Shown piece by piece: positions 22,277 through 34,113 of a DNA stretch of 64,000 bases. Source of the stretch: Galeopsis tetrahit (taxonomy: Eukaryota; Streptophyta; Magnoliopsida; Lamiales; Lamiaceae); NCBI GenBank assembly GCA_963675135.1, contig OY776123.1, positions 4,652,501-4,716,500 of the forward strand, read 5' to 3'. The position numbers and the translations under genes are program-made. The notes beneath the pieces are model-generated. The model searched no databases and was not told where the DNA came from. It saw nothing but the letters and a program-made list of their open reading frames with translations. Each line of letters opens with the position of its first letter. Positions within the stretch are counted from its first letter, which is position 1.

Positions 22277-25200
22277 ATGGCACCGGTTGTCACCGACCCC
22301 AACTCCCTCGATCCGGCGAAGAATCCTTTCTCCCCTCTGGCGTTACACCAAAACGACAACCCAGCGGTGGCAATCGTCCTTGAACCCCTCGATGGCACCA
22401 ACTATGTTTCTTGGAGCCACGCGATCAAAAGGGGTCTTAGCGTCAAGAACAAAGCTCGCCTGATCGACGGCACACTCAAAATCCCATCTGAGGAAGACGA
22501 TTCAGACACTTATGCTGCCCGGGTAAGAGCAAACGATCTGGTATTAATGTGGATTTTAAACTCTATCATCTCAGATATTAAACGAACCTTAGAGTATTTT
22601 TCTGTTGCAAAAGATGTTTGGGATGAACTGCAAATTCGCTATGCTTTATCTGATGGAACTAGGGTATATCATTTAGAGAAATCCCTAAGTTCTATTGCTC
22701 AAGGATCTCAATCCCTAGTTAGCTATTATAATCAGTTTAAATTTCTTTGGGATGAATACTTGAGTTTTAGGCCTGTTCTTAAATGTTCTTGTGGAGCAAT
22801 GGATGGGTGCACTTGTGATTTGCCTAAATTGATGTCTAAAACACAAGAACAAGATGCTGTTATGAAATTCTTGGTAGGCCTTAATGACTCCTATAGTTCC
22901 ATTAGAAGCCAATTTTTGTTGCAATCTCCCTTCCCTCCTCTTTCCAAGATTTATGGTTTGTTGCTTCAAGAGGAATCCCAAAGAGCCTTAAACACTACCT
23001 CTGATTAGGGATGGCAATGGGGCAGAGCAGGGCAGATAGTTAAATATCCAAATCTGCCCTGCGTTCATAAGTATCCGCCCTGCCCTGCCCTGTGACCTGC
23101 TGCGGGGCAACATTTTGTGCCCTGCCCTGCCCCATGCACTCCAAAAGTCCAAGTAAAACATGGAGATTAAATTAAATTAAACGATAAAATAAATATTAAA
23201 AATCCACAACTAAATTAAACATTAGAAATTCACTAAATCATATCCAAAATACTTAACAGCAAACAAATGTGTTTTGTGGAATTGTGATTTGAAGACAGTG
23301 AGAGAGTGAGCGGCGGGATGGGTAAGTTAAATTAGGGTTAGTGGAATAGTGGCCATAATTAAATAATATATATATTAATATATATAATTATATTATATAT
23401 ATTAATATAATATTTTTTTTAATATTCAGGGCAGAGCAGGGCAGGACAAATTTTTATAATACATGGATCCATGCTTGCCCTGCCCTGCGTGCGGGGCGGG
23501 GCAGATTTGCCCTGTTTTAAAGATGGGGCAGGGCAGAGCGGATCTAAACCTCTCAGAGCAGGGCGGGTCGACCTCGGGGCAGATCATTTTGCCATCCCTA
23601 CCTCTGATCCTATTCAGCCAGATTCTATTGCTATGATTGCAAAGAATTCTAAATTCTATAAGGATACAAGAAAACCTCTTAAATGTAGTCACTGTGATGG
23701 CTTGGGGCACACCATAGACAGGTGTTTTCATATCATAGGCTTTCCCCCTGGTTGGAAAGGTCCTAGAGGTCGCACCACCAAATTTCCCAATAAAGCTGCC
23801 TCTACATCCTCCAAACAACCCATCCAAAATGAACCTTCCAAGGAGTCTAATACTTTGATTGACCAAGAACTTTTTAACAAGTTTATTAGTTTCTCTAAGT
23901 CACAGATTTCTGGTGAGGGGAAGAGCATTGCTCATTCTGTGGCAGGTGCTTCCACTGTGCAAACTGAGGATCCCTCTACATCCAAAGATTCAGGTATGTC
24001 TTCTATCCCATGTCACAATACTGTCAAACTTGCCACTTGGATATTAGATACTGGGGCCACTGATCATATGATTTTTGATGTATCCTTATTTTCCACCCCA
24101 CCTTCTGAAGCTAATGTCAAGATTTCTTTACCCAATAATGCCATTTCTACAACCACTTACATGGGAAACATTGTGATAAATGAAAGCCTAACTTTGTACA
24201 ATGTTTTATATGTGCCTGATTTCACATTTAATCTTTTATCCATTAGTCATCTAACTAGATACTCTAATTGTACTGTTAGCTTCTTGTCCTCACATTGTGT
24301 TTTACAGGACAATACATCCAAGATGGTGATTGGTACTGCTGATCAAGTTAGAGGCCTTTATCTTTTACAAACTGCACATCCCTCTATTAACTCTACTATT
24401 GCACATTCTGTTGATGCTAATAGCATAGTTTCAAATTCTTGTAATTTTGATCTTTGGCATAAAAGACTAGGTCATATACCTAGAAGATGTATGTTGCACA
24501 TACCTGAACTGAATATTACTGCTTCTGAATCTCAATATAAGTGTTTGATTTGTCCTTTAGCAAAACAAAAGAGGAAACCTTTCCCATTAAGCACATCCAC
24601 CTCTGTTCTCCCTTTTCATTTAATTCATTGTGATGTTTGGGGTCCTTTCTCTTTGATTTCTGCTACTGGTCATAGGTTTTTTCTCACTATTGTTGATGAT
24701 TTTAGCAGATGCACATGGATCTATCTCTTAAGAGCTAAAAGTGATGTTCAATATTCCTTAGAAAATTTTCATAATATGGTTCAAACTCAATTTGACACTA
24801 AGATCAAAACTGTTAGAAGTGACAATGGCACTGAATTTCTCCTCTTTGATTTTTATCATAAGTATGGTATTCTCCATCAAACATCTTGTGTTGAAACACC
24901 CCAACAAAATGGGATTGTTGAGAGGAAACATCAACACTTACTCCAAGTTGCTAGAGCTCTTATGTTTCAATCTTCTATACCATTGAAATACTGGAGTGAA
25001 TCCATAAAAACTGCTACATATATTATCAATAGGATTCCTTCTCACACTCTTCAACAAAAATCTCCCTTTGAGATGTTGTACAACAAGAAACCTGAGTACT
25101 CTTTCCTTAAAACTTTTGGATGTTTATGTTTTGCCAACACTTTAACTTCTAACAGACACAAGTTTGATCCTAGAGCCACAAAATGTGTTTTTCTTGGCTA

Positions 25201-27215
25201 TCCCCTTGGTACCAAAGGGTATAGACTTTTGGACATCACCACTGGTAAGATTTTTATTTCCAGAAATGTGAGGTTTTATGAGGACACTTTTCCCTTCTCT
25301 GAACCTGTCTCTACTATTCTTCACAACTCTAAACTTCCTTCTTGGGCCAACACTTTTGATAATATTGATGATATTGATGATCACTCTGTCCATTTACAAG
25401 ATATTGCTCCTGTGCTTAATGATACTACTGTGATTGATATTCAAGATCCTAATACTTCTGCTCCTGTTGTCCCTGAGGTTCAACAACCCTCAAGACCTTC
25501 AAGGACTAAATCTCAACCTGCCTACTTACAAGTTTATGAGACTTCTTTACCTGCCTCTCTTGATCATTCTAAACATCTTTCTTCATCTGCTGGAAAACAA
25601 TATCCTATACAAAACTTTTTGTCTACTAATAGGCTTACACCTTCTTATAAAAAGTTTATTGCTTCTATATCCCAAATTCAAGAACCCAAAACTTATAGGC
25701 AAGCTGCTTTGGATATGAATTGGGTTTCTGCTATGAATCAGGAATTAGATGCTCTAAATAAGAATAACACATGGTCTCTTGTTAATCTTCCTAAAGACAA
25801 ACATTGTATAGGTTGTAGATGGATTTACAAGATTAAGTATAAATCTGATGGCAGTATAGAGAGGTACAAGGCTAGGTTAGTTGCCAAAGGGTATACACAA
25901 CAAGAAGGAATAGACTACTTTGACACCTTCTCCCCTGTTGCTAAAATCACTTCTGTAAGAATTCTATTGGCTGTAGCTATTTCTAAAAATTGGCATATTC
26001 ATCAACTTGATGTTAATAATGCATTCTTACATGGTGATCTTGATGAGGAGATTTATATGGTTCCCCCCCTGGTCTCACTCCTTCTCCTAATAACAAAGTC
26101 TGTAGATTACACAAGAGTCTCTATGGTTTAAAACAAGCTTCAAAACAGTGGTTTTCTAAGTTAACCACTTCTTTACTATCTCTTGGTTTTATACAGTCCA
26201 AAGCTGACACCTCTTTATTTACAAGACTCAATGGTACTGATTTTACTTCTATACTTTGTTATGTTGATGACCTCATTATATCTGGGACTAATCTTCTCAT
26301 AATTCAGTCCATCAAGGCACACTTACACAGCAGGTTCACAATTAAGGATCTTGGCCCTTTAAAGTATATCTTGGGCATTGAGATTGGCAGAAATAGTAAA
26401 GGCCTAACTCTTTGCCAAAGAAAGTATACTCTTGATTTACTTAATGATTTTGGATACTTGGGAAGCAAACCTTGCTCCACCCCAATGGATTCCAAAATTA
26501 CCTTTGATTCTAACTCTCCTCTTCTTGCACAGCCTGATCAATACAGGAAATTAGTGGGAAAGCTTTTATACTTAAATGTTACAAGGCCTGATATCTCTTA
26601 TGCTGTTCAGACCTTGAGTCAATTTATGCAAAGTCCCACTGATTCCCACTTAATGGCAGTTCATAGGGTTCTAAGATACCTAAAAAGCAACCCTGGAACT
26701 GGCCTTTTTTACCCTGTTGCTAACACCTTTAAACTTCATGCCTTTTCAGATTCTGATTGGGCTAGATGTGTACACACAAGAAGAAGCATTACAGGGTATA
26801 GCATATATCTTGGACACTCTCTGATCTCTTGGAAATCAAAGAAACAGACCACTGTTAGCAGATCCTCTGCTGAGGCTGAGTATAGAGCCTTAGCCTCCAC
26901 TACTTGTGAGCTTCAATGGATACACTACATCCTTGCAGATTTGAAAGTGCAGCATTCTACTCCTTCCAACATGTACACAGATAGTAAGAGTGCATTCTCC
27001 ATTGCTCACAATCCCTGTCTCCACCAAAGAACCAAACATATAGCTTTGGACAACCATTTCACTAGAGAAAAGATTCAATAAGGTCTTCTCACTCTCATCC
27101 ATATCCCTACTGAAGATAATCTTGCAGATATCCTTACAAAGCATCTTCCACCAACTCCATTCATGGTGCACAAATCCAAAATGGGCATGTTGGATATACA
27201 CTCCCATTTTGAGGG
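22277..27215 (+). pseudogene. Copia gag-pol polyprotein, interrupted
   Basis: Gag begins at the ATG at 22277 (MAPVVTDPNS) and contains the LDGTNYVSW motif. It is cut at 23005 by a 595-bp MITE and resumes at 23609 with the zinc knuckle CSHCDGLGHTIDRC. Protease has WILDTGATDHM. The pre-integrase HHCC block begins LWHKRLGH; the integrase core shows DVWGPF, SDNGTEF and the final Glu in GIVERKH. RT starts at NTWSLVNLPKDK and reaches LDVNNAFLHGDLDEEIYM, where a C7 run (26064-26070) shifts the frame. It continues in another frame with CYVDDLIISG. RNase H has AFSDSDWARC (family usually AGC) and SSAEAEYRAL. A TAA at 27079 replaces what is normally a Gln codon near the end. If the MITE and the shift are ignored the polyprotein is of normal length. 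Confidence 0.93.
23006..23600. mobile_element. hAT-type MITE inside the Copia gag, 595 bp
   Basis: Terminal inverted repeats TAGGGATGGCAA are perfect at both ends and the 8-bp duplication CCTCTGAT is perfect (22998-23005 and 23601-23608), as for hAT elements. Subterminal regions are packed with GGGCAG and CCCTGC words in both orientations, likely transposase-binding repeats, while the centre is AT-rich. An open frame crosses the right end into Copia, so naive gene calls would start the Copia pol inside this MITE at 23471. Confidence 0.96.
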
Positions 27216-27223
27216 GGGGGGGG

Positions 27224-27466
27224 TATAAAGGCTTAGTAGATACACCTCCCACTCCTGGAAATACACCCATTAAATAGGTGTGATAATTAGTATTAGTTGG
27301 TTAGTTTGTTAACAGCAGTTAGTTGGTTAGATTAGAGGTGATTAGTATATGTATAACTATTGCTTCTTTCAGGCGGTAAGACATAAGATCATTTTCTTCT
27401 TCATTTTGTAAACTCAAAAGCTTTCAAGCTTTCCTTCTTCAATGGATTCCATTTTACAATTCTACA
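27224..27466 (+). repeat. Copia 3' LTR
   Basis: 243 bp, preceded by GA and a run of 11 G (27213-27223) that serves as polypurine tract, and followed by the AATTT duplication and the resumed acyltransferase exon. Confidence 0.95.
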
Positions 27467-28366
27467 AATTTCCAGATAAAAGCTGAAATGACTTGCACTC
27501 TTGTAGGAATAATATTTGGCGAAATCGCAGCTTGTTTGAGAAGTGCGATTTTTTGCTTATCGAACACCAATTTTCTGGTCCTGCAGGTTAGCTTCGTGTC
27601 AAGTACGTTTGATGCCCCAACATCCGGGGATTCCCGGGCGGGGAAATACTTGCCCAAATCGAAGCTAACCTGCAGACCAGGAATATAATTATGTGACGAT
27701 GATCTACATGTAAAAGCCCATGCATCCATAAACATCATACTAGAGTGGCAATCAGCCAACAAATGTGAAAAGCATACTCCAAGAGCTATTCCTCCACAAT
27801 CAAACAATGTGACTTGCACGAAAACAAATGGCCACTCTGATTGGTGATCACCTGCAGTGCAGTGTTCCACATATCTTATTTCACTATATGAATAATTAAA
27901 AAAATAAGTGATCAGTACCTACCTGCACTAGGGAGGTAATAATATTGCTCCAACTTATAATTTTCCACGTCCGGGCCGCCTTTTAAGGCATCCGCGAGGC
28001 GGGCATGAGCTCGAGCCTCGACGAACTCAACGCCCGCATCGTTGCAGTCTACCACGGCCTCGTCGGCGGCGTCCACCCATCCGGCTAACGGATAGAACAA
28101 TGTTAAAGTATGAGAGAGCGATTGCTTCAACTGTTTGGATATTTGGGCATGGTTTGAGGTGGTTAATCCTTTAGATTCATCGGCTTCGTAGAAGAAGACG
28201 ATGGGAAGATAGACTTTAAGAATTATTTGGTCTAAGTATGAAAGATTCAACTTTTTTGGATGAATTTCAGATGAGGGTTTCACAATTTCTCTCGAAATTA
28301 CTTGCACACCACCTCCCATTCTTTCAAAATGTTCCTAAATGAAATTTCCCTTCTCTTTTTTGGCAA

Positions 28367-28376
28367 CTATTTATAA
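28367..28376 (-). promoter_or_regulatory. TATA box of the BAHD acyltransferase
   Basis: The minus strand reads TTATAAATAG about 50 bases upstream of the start codon at 28319. The leader between them is short and AT-rich. The site is intact, so the promoter could still transcribe the broken gene into the Copia element. Confidence 0.65.
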
Positions 28377-29028
28377 GAACAAAAAAAAATATATATACTC
28401 CGATCCTCAATCCTATATCGTGATTATTTACCCAAAACTTTTTTTTTATTGAAATATTATAAAATTACTTGCATACTCCTAGAATATTCTCTCAACATCA
28501 TCTTATTTTTTAAATTACCACTCATTTTCGACACACATTTCCCTTTACATCTCACTAAATCACTCAAAAAATACACAATTAACTTAACTTAAGATTTAAA
28601 AAAAAATGAATTATGAAATTAATAATTATAATGCAAAATTTAAATATTAATTGTCTTTGGAAAATATGAAATCTTGAGTTTAAAATATACTGTATAAATT
28701 AAATTTTATAAAATTCAATTTTTTTTTTCTAAATAACAATCTTGTAAAAAAATATAATTGAAAAATGTCAAGAAAATAAATATAAAAATATGAAGGGTTA
28801 ATTCTAAATAACTAATAGAGTCATCTCACCCATCTTTTCTCTAATAGAACCCATCATAATTTTTTTAATCTAATAGAGTTAAAATTTGAATTTTTTGTCA
28901 ATTATACCCTTCCACCATATTTTGAAATTTTGAATTTATAAAATACACAATTATTAGTCAACTAAACATCCAATTAATTCTTAAATGCAATTTCTCGAAT
29001 TCCTGAAAATCTATCACCTTCTAAGTTT
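28377..29028. other. AT-rich spacer upstream of the acyltransferase
   Basis: Very AT-rich DNA with A and T homopolymers. No gene, and no repeat ends that I can pair. Confidence 0.4.
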
Positions 29029-29031
29029 TAA

Positions 29032-30099
29032 GGCCATCTCCAACCACAAACTTTCAAATGAAGATCTCTAAACTTCAAAATACACTTTTTCAAACTCTAT
29101 TTTAAAAACCTTCTCCAACCATGAAACTCTATATATTACTCTATTTATTATTTTAATCATTTTCAATATATTACAATCATTAAATAATATAATTATCTTC
29201 GTATTTAAATTAATTTATACAATTAAATATTCAATTAGTAAATTAAATTATAAATTAAATATTATTAATTTTATCAAAATCATAAAATGTAAATAAACTT
29301 GTAGTTTTCAAATATTACTTTTATTTAAATATAAAATTACGAAACACATAATGACGTAAAACGATACATGTGAGTATAATCTAATACAACACGATTATAC
29401 TTCTTACGTTTAAAATAGAATAAATAATACTAACAATCTTGTGAATTAGAGTACTCCTCCCACAAATGATCAATAAGAGCATCACGAAGTGCAAAGTGAG
29501 CCATCTTATCTTTAATTTGGCAATGACGTGCAAAAAATTCTTCAAATCTAGCGCGCTCACCATGTGCAATTTCAACCTCCGGGACTGGTGCTTCACGATA
29601 ATTTGTAATTGATGCATCATCATCACGCTCATCCTCAATTATCATATTATGCATTATAGTGTATCGTTTTTATTATATGTATTTGTATTTCTTTTCAGTT
29701 TGTGTTCACTTATTTTAATATGTCGGTGTTATATGTAGCTAGGTAATGCATGTATGTCCGTTTTAATATGTAATGTATTTCATATTTAATATATAATGTA
29801 TGTTTTATTGTATTTTATGTTATTTTTTTGTAGGTAATAATAATACACACAAAAAAATTAATTAATTACACAATTAAAATTAAATTATAAATGAGTATAA
29901 CAATAGAATTGTAATTATATTTAACAAATTATTAATAAAATAATAGATATAAAATATAGAGTTTTGAATAGTAAACTTCATATATAGAGTTTACTATTCA
30001 AAACTCTATTTCAAAACTTCAAAATAGAGTACGATTGGAGAGAGCAAAACTTCATATATGAAGTAAAACTTCATTTCCAGCGCTCCGTTGGAGATGGTC
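29032..30099 (-). mobile_element. Internally deleted PIF/Harbinger transposon, 1.07 kb
   Basis: Ends GGCCATCTCCAAC on the left and GACCATCTCCAAC on the other strand at the right, with TAA duplications at 29029-29031 and 30100-30102, the 3-bp target of this superfamily. Near the right end the words AACTTCATATATG and TAGAGTTT recur in both orientations. A transposase C-terminal fragment remains at 29430-29654; the catalytic part is deleted. Confidence 0.88.
29430..29654 (-). pseudogene. Harbinger transposase C-terminal fragment
   Basis: 74 codons beginning MHNMIIEDERDDDASITNY and ending HLWEEYSNSQDC. The HNMIIEDER block and the final ALIDHLWEEY block are the conserved tail of the PF04827 plant transposase, which in full-length proteins follows the third catalytic acidic residue. 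The DDE catalytic core is absent, so it is inactive. Confidence 0.85.
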
Positions 30100-30102
30100 T
30101 AA

Positions 30103-30708
30103 GGAATCAATTCCATACAAGACCTTGACATATTTCTTATTTTTCAATTGAATTTTTTGTATATTTAAATTATTTTTTTAATTTTATTTTTGAATTTGTA
30201 TTTTTTGTACTATATTTTAGTTTGCATACAAAAAAAATCTTCAAAAATTATTTAAATTTCAGAATTTAGATTGCATTATTTTTCAATAATTTTTAATTAT
30301 ATTCAGATTCTTATTTTTAAAAAATAATATATATAGATTTAAAAAAAAATCAGATTATATAACTTTCTAACTTAGTGAAGTTTCATACGAAGTAATATAG
30401 AGTAAAAAAAAATCTAAATTCTCTTGATTTTCATTTTTAATTATATATAATTTATTATTAGCTTTAAAAATATATTTTTTTAATTATAATTGTTTTTTTA
30501 ATATATTTTTATCAACTAACGATTTCATCAAAAAAAAAAAAAAAAAACTAACCGATAAAGTTAAAAGTAATTTTGAAAAATTCCTATAATTTAAATTGAA
30601 AAGTGCAAAATAAAATATAATTTACAAAGAAAAATAAATATCAAAACGACTTATTATGAATAGAAGGGAGTAGTAATTATAAATATTTTTAAAAAAATGA
30701 AAGCTTAC
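30103..30708. other. AT-rich spacer
   Basis: Long A and T runs, including A21 near 30527-30547. Nothing coding and no recognisable repeat. Confidence 0.4.
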
Positions 30709-31672
30709 TTTAAATCAGGGATTATATATTTTTTAGTCCATTAAGTTTCCATGTTTTTTAATTTAGTTCAACAGATTACCACTTTTTGAGTTCAGTCCAT
30801 TAAGTTTCTATTTATTTTGATTTTGGTTCAATTACCTGCAACAACAGGTTTAACATGTCATTTTTTAAAATACACCACACCCCCCATAAAATGTTATACA
30901 CACCCCAAATGTTAAACACACCACACTAAAATTTAAAAATTATTTTTTATTACTATACACACCTCAATTCTTTCCTATTTAATAAATTGTCAAAAATAAT
31001 TAAATTAAAAAATAAAAATTCAAATTAATATGAAAATTATAAATAATTAAATCGCCTAAATCTTTAAAAATTAAACAAAGCTAAAAAAATTAATTAAGTT
31101 AATTAGTTTTGAAGATTTAGTTGAACTTCTACTATTTTTAACTTTATTGTCGACAGTTTTATAGAAGTTAGAAGGCAAATAAAACAATGGAGTTTTAAAC
31201 TTTCTTATTTTATTTTCCTTTTAAATATTTCTTTTATATTACATGAACCTACTTACACCAAATAAAATCATAAAAATATTTAATAAATTATCAAAAATAA
31301 TTTAATTAAAAAAAAGTGAGAATTCAAATTAATATGAAAATTATAAATAAAATCTATAAAAAAATACATAAATCTTCAAATTTTTAATAAAGCTAAAAAA
31401 ATAATTAATTAAATTATTTTTTAAAATTTAAATGATTTTTTAAAATTTTTGAATTTTATTTAATAAAAATAAAAATAAAAATCTTTTAAAATAGTAAAAA
31501 ATCAACTAAATCCTCAAACTAATTAAATTAATTAATTTTTTAGCTTTGTTTAATTTTTAAATATTTAGGCTGTTTTATAGGTTTTATTTATATTTTTCAA
31601 ATTAATTTGAATTCTTACGTTTTTTAATTTAATTATTTTTGACAATTTATTAAATAGAAAAGAATTGGGGTG

Positions 31673-32401
31673 TGATGTGCCAAAATTTGCACGAGGGGAT
31701 TAAATATCCTCTGAATTGGATATCCGACTTTCTCGAACACGTACAAATAATCCAAATATGCTGCCTTCAATGAAATCTCCAAGAACCTGCAAAGAACACG
31801 CCGGAGGGGAGTCCGGCGCGGACACTCCGATGCCTAAGTGAGTATAGGGCTTATCAATATCTCATAAGGATCTCGAGATCCTCAATTTATCAAGAGCAGG
31901 CTCTTTAAGAATATCAGAAATGTGTATTATATTCAGTATATTAAGTTTTGTCAAGTCAGAATATCTAACCTGGAAATCTCCTTCGGTTCACCTTTTTATA
32001 GAGACTTCCTCACAGGGAGCCGTTAGAGCCTCCCCTTATCTCGGAGCTGCCTCTAGGACTAAGCCCTGCTGAATGGACCAAGTCTTCCCTTCTCTCCACT
32101 CCCTGAAGATCCGGCAATACCACTTCTTAGTAGACTTCGTCCCCTAAGATAAAAGAGGATAAAGTCTTCCTTCCATCGAGTCTGGACCGGAAATGGCGGG
32201 ATTCCCCTATATTTACGGCCCATAAATTCATATCAAGACTGATTCTTCTCGCTGCCCTTCTCCAGACAAAACTCTCTCCAGAGGGACCTCTAGAGAGGAT
32301 TCCTTATCCAGGGAGTACTACACAATCCAATCCTTCCACTTTGATCTTATCTTTTATACACGTGTCGACTCCTTATTAGGTGACATTTTTAGGCCGCATC
32401 A
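31673..32401 (-). repeat. Element A 3' LTR
   Basis: 729 bp. In element orientation it runs TGATGCGGCC to GGCACATCA and holds a TATA box, CTATAAAAAGG on the minus strand at 31991-32001. The polypurine tract lies beside it at 32402-32421. Confidence 0.95.
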
Positions 32402-32421
32402 TCTACTCCCCTCTACTCTCG
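32402..32421 (-). other. Element A polypurine tract
   Basis: The minus strand reads CGAGAGTAGAGGGGAGTAGA immediately before the 3' LTR. Element C has the matching AGAGTAGGGGGAGTAGA at 62207-62223. Confidence 0.8.
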
Positions 32422-32872
32422 TAAAAGGGAAATATCTTTTGTGAGAGTAGAAAATTCCAATGAGCCCAGTACAGAAGCCCTTATGGAGAGACACGTATCA
32501 TTCTTGCTTCGGAGAGGAAATTTCAAAAAACGTCCTTCTTCGAAGGCTTTTCCCGCCTCTAGCCTCAAAGACGTTTCGGCTTCCGCGTTTGGGCTCCACG
32601 CGGTCACTTTTTTTTCTCTCTCGTTATTCTCCCGAGGAAAATCCTCGATTCTACCCCATCTTCTTTCATTTACTCCACGCAACCACCTCATTTCCTTTCT
32701 CCTTTTTTGAATTTCATTTCTCCCAAAAGTTTTTCGCTGTGTTCATTTCTCTTCTCAGGCGGTCTTTCTCCCGAGTCTCACCGTCGCCGGTCGCCCCACC
32801 TGATTTCGTAGTCCTCCTAATCAAGGTAACCTAGCTATCCCTCTCTTCTTCTTTTATTAGCATTATTAGTCA

Positions 32873-34113
32873 ATGTCGAGCCTTCTCTCTCCACCAGAAG
32901 CTCTTAGCCAAAATCCCTCCGAGTCCACTCCGTTTCCGATGGGGAGCCCAGAGAATAGGATTTCCACTTCCTCCCAAATCGACCATACTCACCTAGCTAG
33001 CCTTACCCAAGCCTATGATTTTCCGTCAGAATATGCTTTTCGTATTCCTCGCTCAAACGAACGCCCAAATCTCTCCGAACCCCGAACTCTTGCCTTTTTC
33101 GAGGCTCAACTTAGGGCAGGGCTTCGATTTCCGATCCACCCTTACTTGGCTGCCATATCCACCCGCATGCAAATCCCTCTTAATCAGTTTACTCCAAATG
33201 CTATCTGTGCCATGATAGGATTTTTCATTTTGGTGAAAGGGAATGGCGGTGACCCTTCTGCCGAACTGTTTCTGAGCCAAAACTCCTGTAAAGTGAACGA
33301 CGGTTTTTTCTATGTTAGTGGGAGGAGATCTCGTGTCTGCAGGTTTATGAAAAAACTTCACGAAGAAGAGTCATCCTGGCGAGATTATTATTTTTTTGTT
33401 ACTAGCCCCGCGGATTGGTCGTTTCCTCATGAAAACTGGATATTCCACAATCCCGGAGTACTTCCTCCTCCTCTGAAAGCTTACTCTGTTTCGAATCACA
33501 CCGTTATGACTAACCTTAATACCCACGTCCGCCTGAACGATTATTTTGATATCCTTGGTATTTGCAAAAATCCTCGCATCCTCTCCCACTTTGGCTTTTG
33601 TCCTCAAGATTTCCCTTTAGATTCTCGAGATGGTAAAAAATCTTTTATTCTTGTATTTTGCTTCTTGCATGTGGCTATTTTTCTACGTTCTGAGCATTTT
33701 CTCGGTTATCTGCAGCGATGAGTTGGCTAACTCACATCTCACGGGATGCCCCTGCTCTCAGCATAGTGAAGACCCCTGTGTTATCTGCTTCTAAAGATCC
33801 TCCAAAAGCTCCTCAGTCTCCTGCTCTAGGAAGTTCAGCAAAGACCCCGGCTCCAGAGAGTCCTTCAAAGGTTCCTCCTCTCAGTACCTGTGTGATTTTA
33901 TATGGCCCCTCCCAGTTGGGCTCTAATTTTCCCGTATTCTTTAGGGCATCAGCTCTTCTTAGCACCAGGTCCCCCACTCTGAAGGACCTCGGGATCACCC
34001 TTCGGTCATATGCAGCTTTAATTCTGCTCTTGTATCTTTCCGCACGTACTCTAACCATCTCTCTTTCTTCTTCCATTAAATCTAGGGCCTCTCTCATCAA
34101 CCTCTCATTCTGA
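32873..34113 (+). CDS. Antisense ORF of element A, truncated and fused
   Basis: Opposite to gag-pol. Exon 1 is 32873-33632, intron 83 bases (33633-33715, GT..AG, phase 1), exon 2 from 33716. Exon 1 carries the PF04195-type 'putative gypsy type transposon' domain: RFPIHPYLAAIS, NQFTPNAICAMIGFFILV, then FFYVSGRRSR and EEESSWRDYYFFV. Exon 2 is Pro/Ser-rich (PPKAPQSPALGSS) up to about 33888, after which the frame runs on through the reverse complement of the integrase end to a stop at 34113, so the last ~75 codons are accidental. The coiled-coil part known from element C is lost. The intron is the same length and place as in C, and conserved sites argue that it is really spliced. Function of this protein in Tat elements is unknown. 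Confidence 0.8.

Larger units (their letters stand above)
21918..27466 (+). mobile_element. Ty1/copia LTR retrotransposon, 5.5 kb
   Basis: Two 243-bp LTRs differ at three positions (about 1.2%) and the element is bounded by a perfect AATTT duplication (21913-21917 and 27467-27471) inside an acyltransferase exon. A TGGTATCAG primer site for initiator Met-tRNA touches the left LTR, and a polypurine run (27211-27223) precedes the right one. Domain order is gag, zinc knuckle, protease, integrase, reverse transcriptase, RNase H, the copia order. The coding region carries one MITE, one frameshift and one late stop, so the copy is not autonomous. It lies on the strand opposite to the host gene. Confidence 0.97.
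21441..28319 (-). pseudogene. BAHD acyltransferase split by a Copia insertion
   Basis: BAHD enzymes transfer acyl groups from acyl-CoA to alcohols or amines in specialised metabolism. Exon 1 is 28319-27923 (begins MGGGVQVISREIVKPSSEIH), then a 71-base GT..AG intron (27922-27852, phase 1), then exon 2 from 27851. The catalytic HxxxD motif is HLLAD within GVCFSHLLADCHSS. At 27472/27467 the Copia element breaks the codon row and coding resumes at 21912, running to a stop at 21441. The later half contains DYGFGAP in place of the usual DFGWG, conservative for the structural motif apart from the changed third and fourth residues. Without the element the protein would be about 417 aa, normal for the family, and I see no other break. 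Resembles the vinorine-synthase-like clade, but the substrate cannot be inferred. A functional product is unlikely unless the element is spliced out. Confidence 0.92.

Noticed and set aside
23471..23610. Start of an 886-codon Copia protein inside the GC-rich block
   Set aside because: This part belongs to the hAT MITE; the true Copia frame enters at 23609.
27852..27922. A 35-base intron (27884-27918) in the acyltransferase
   Set aside because: It also keeps the frame but is too short for plant splicing; the 71-base alternative is preferred.
33888..34113. Novel C-terminal domain of the antisense ORF in element A
   Set aside because: It is the reverse complement of the integrase 3' end, read by chance after a deletion.
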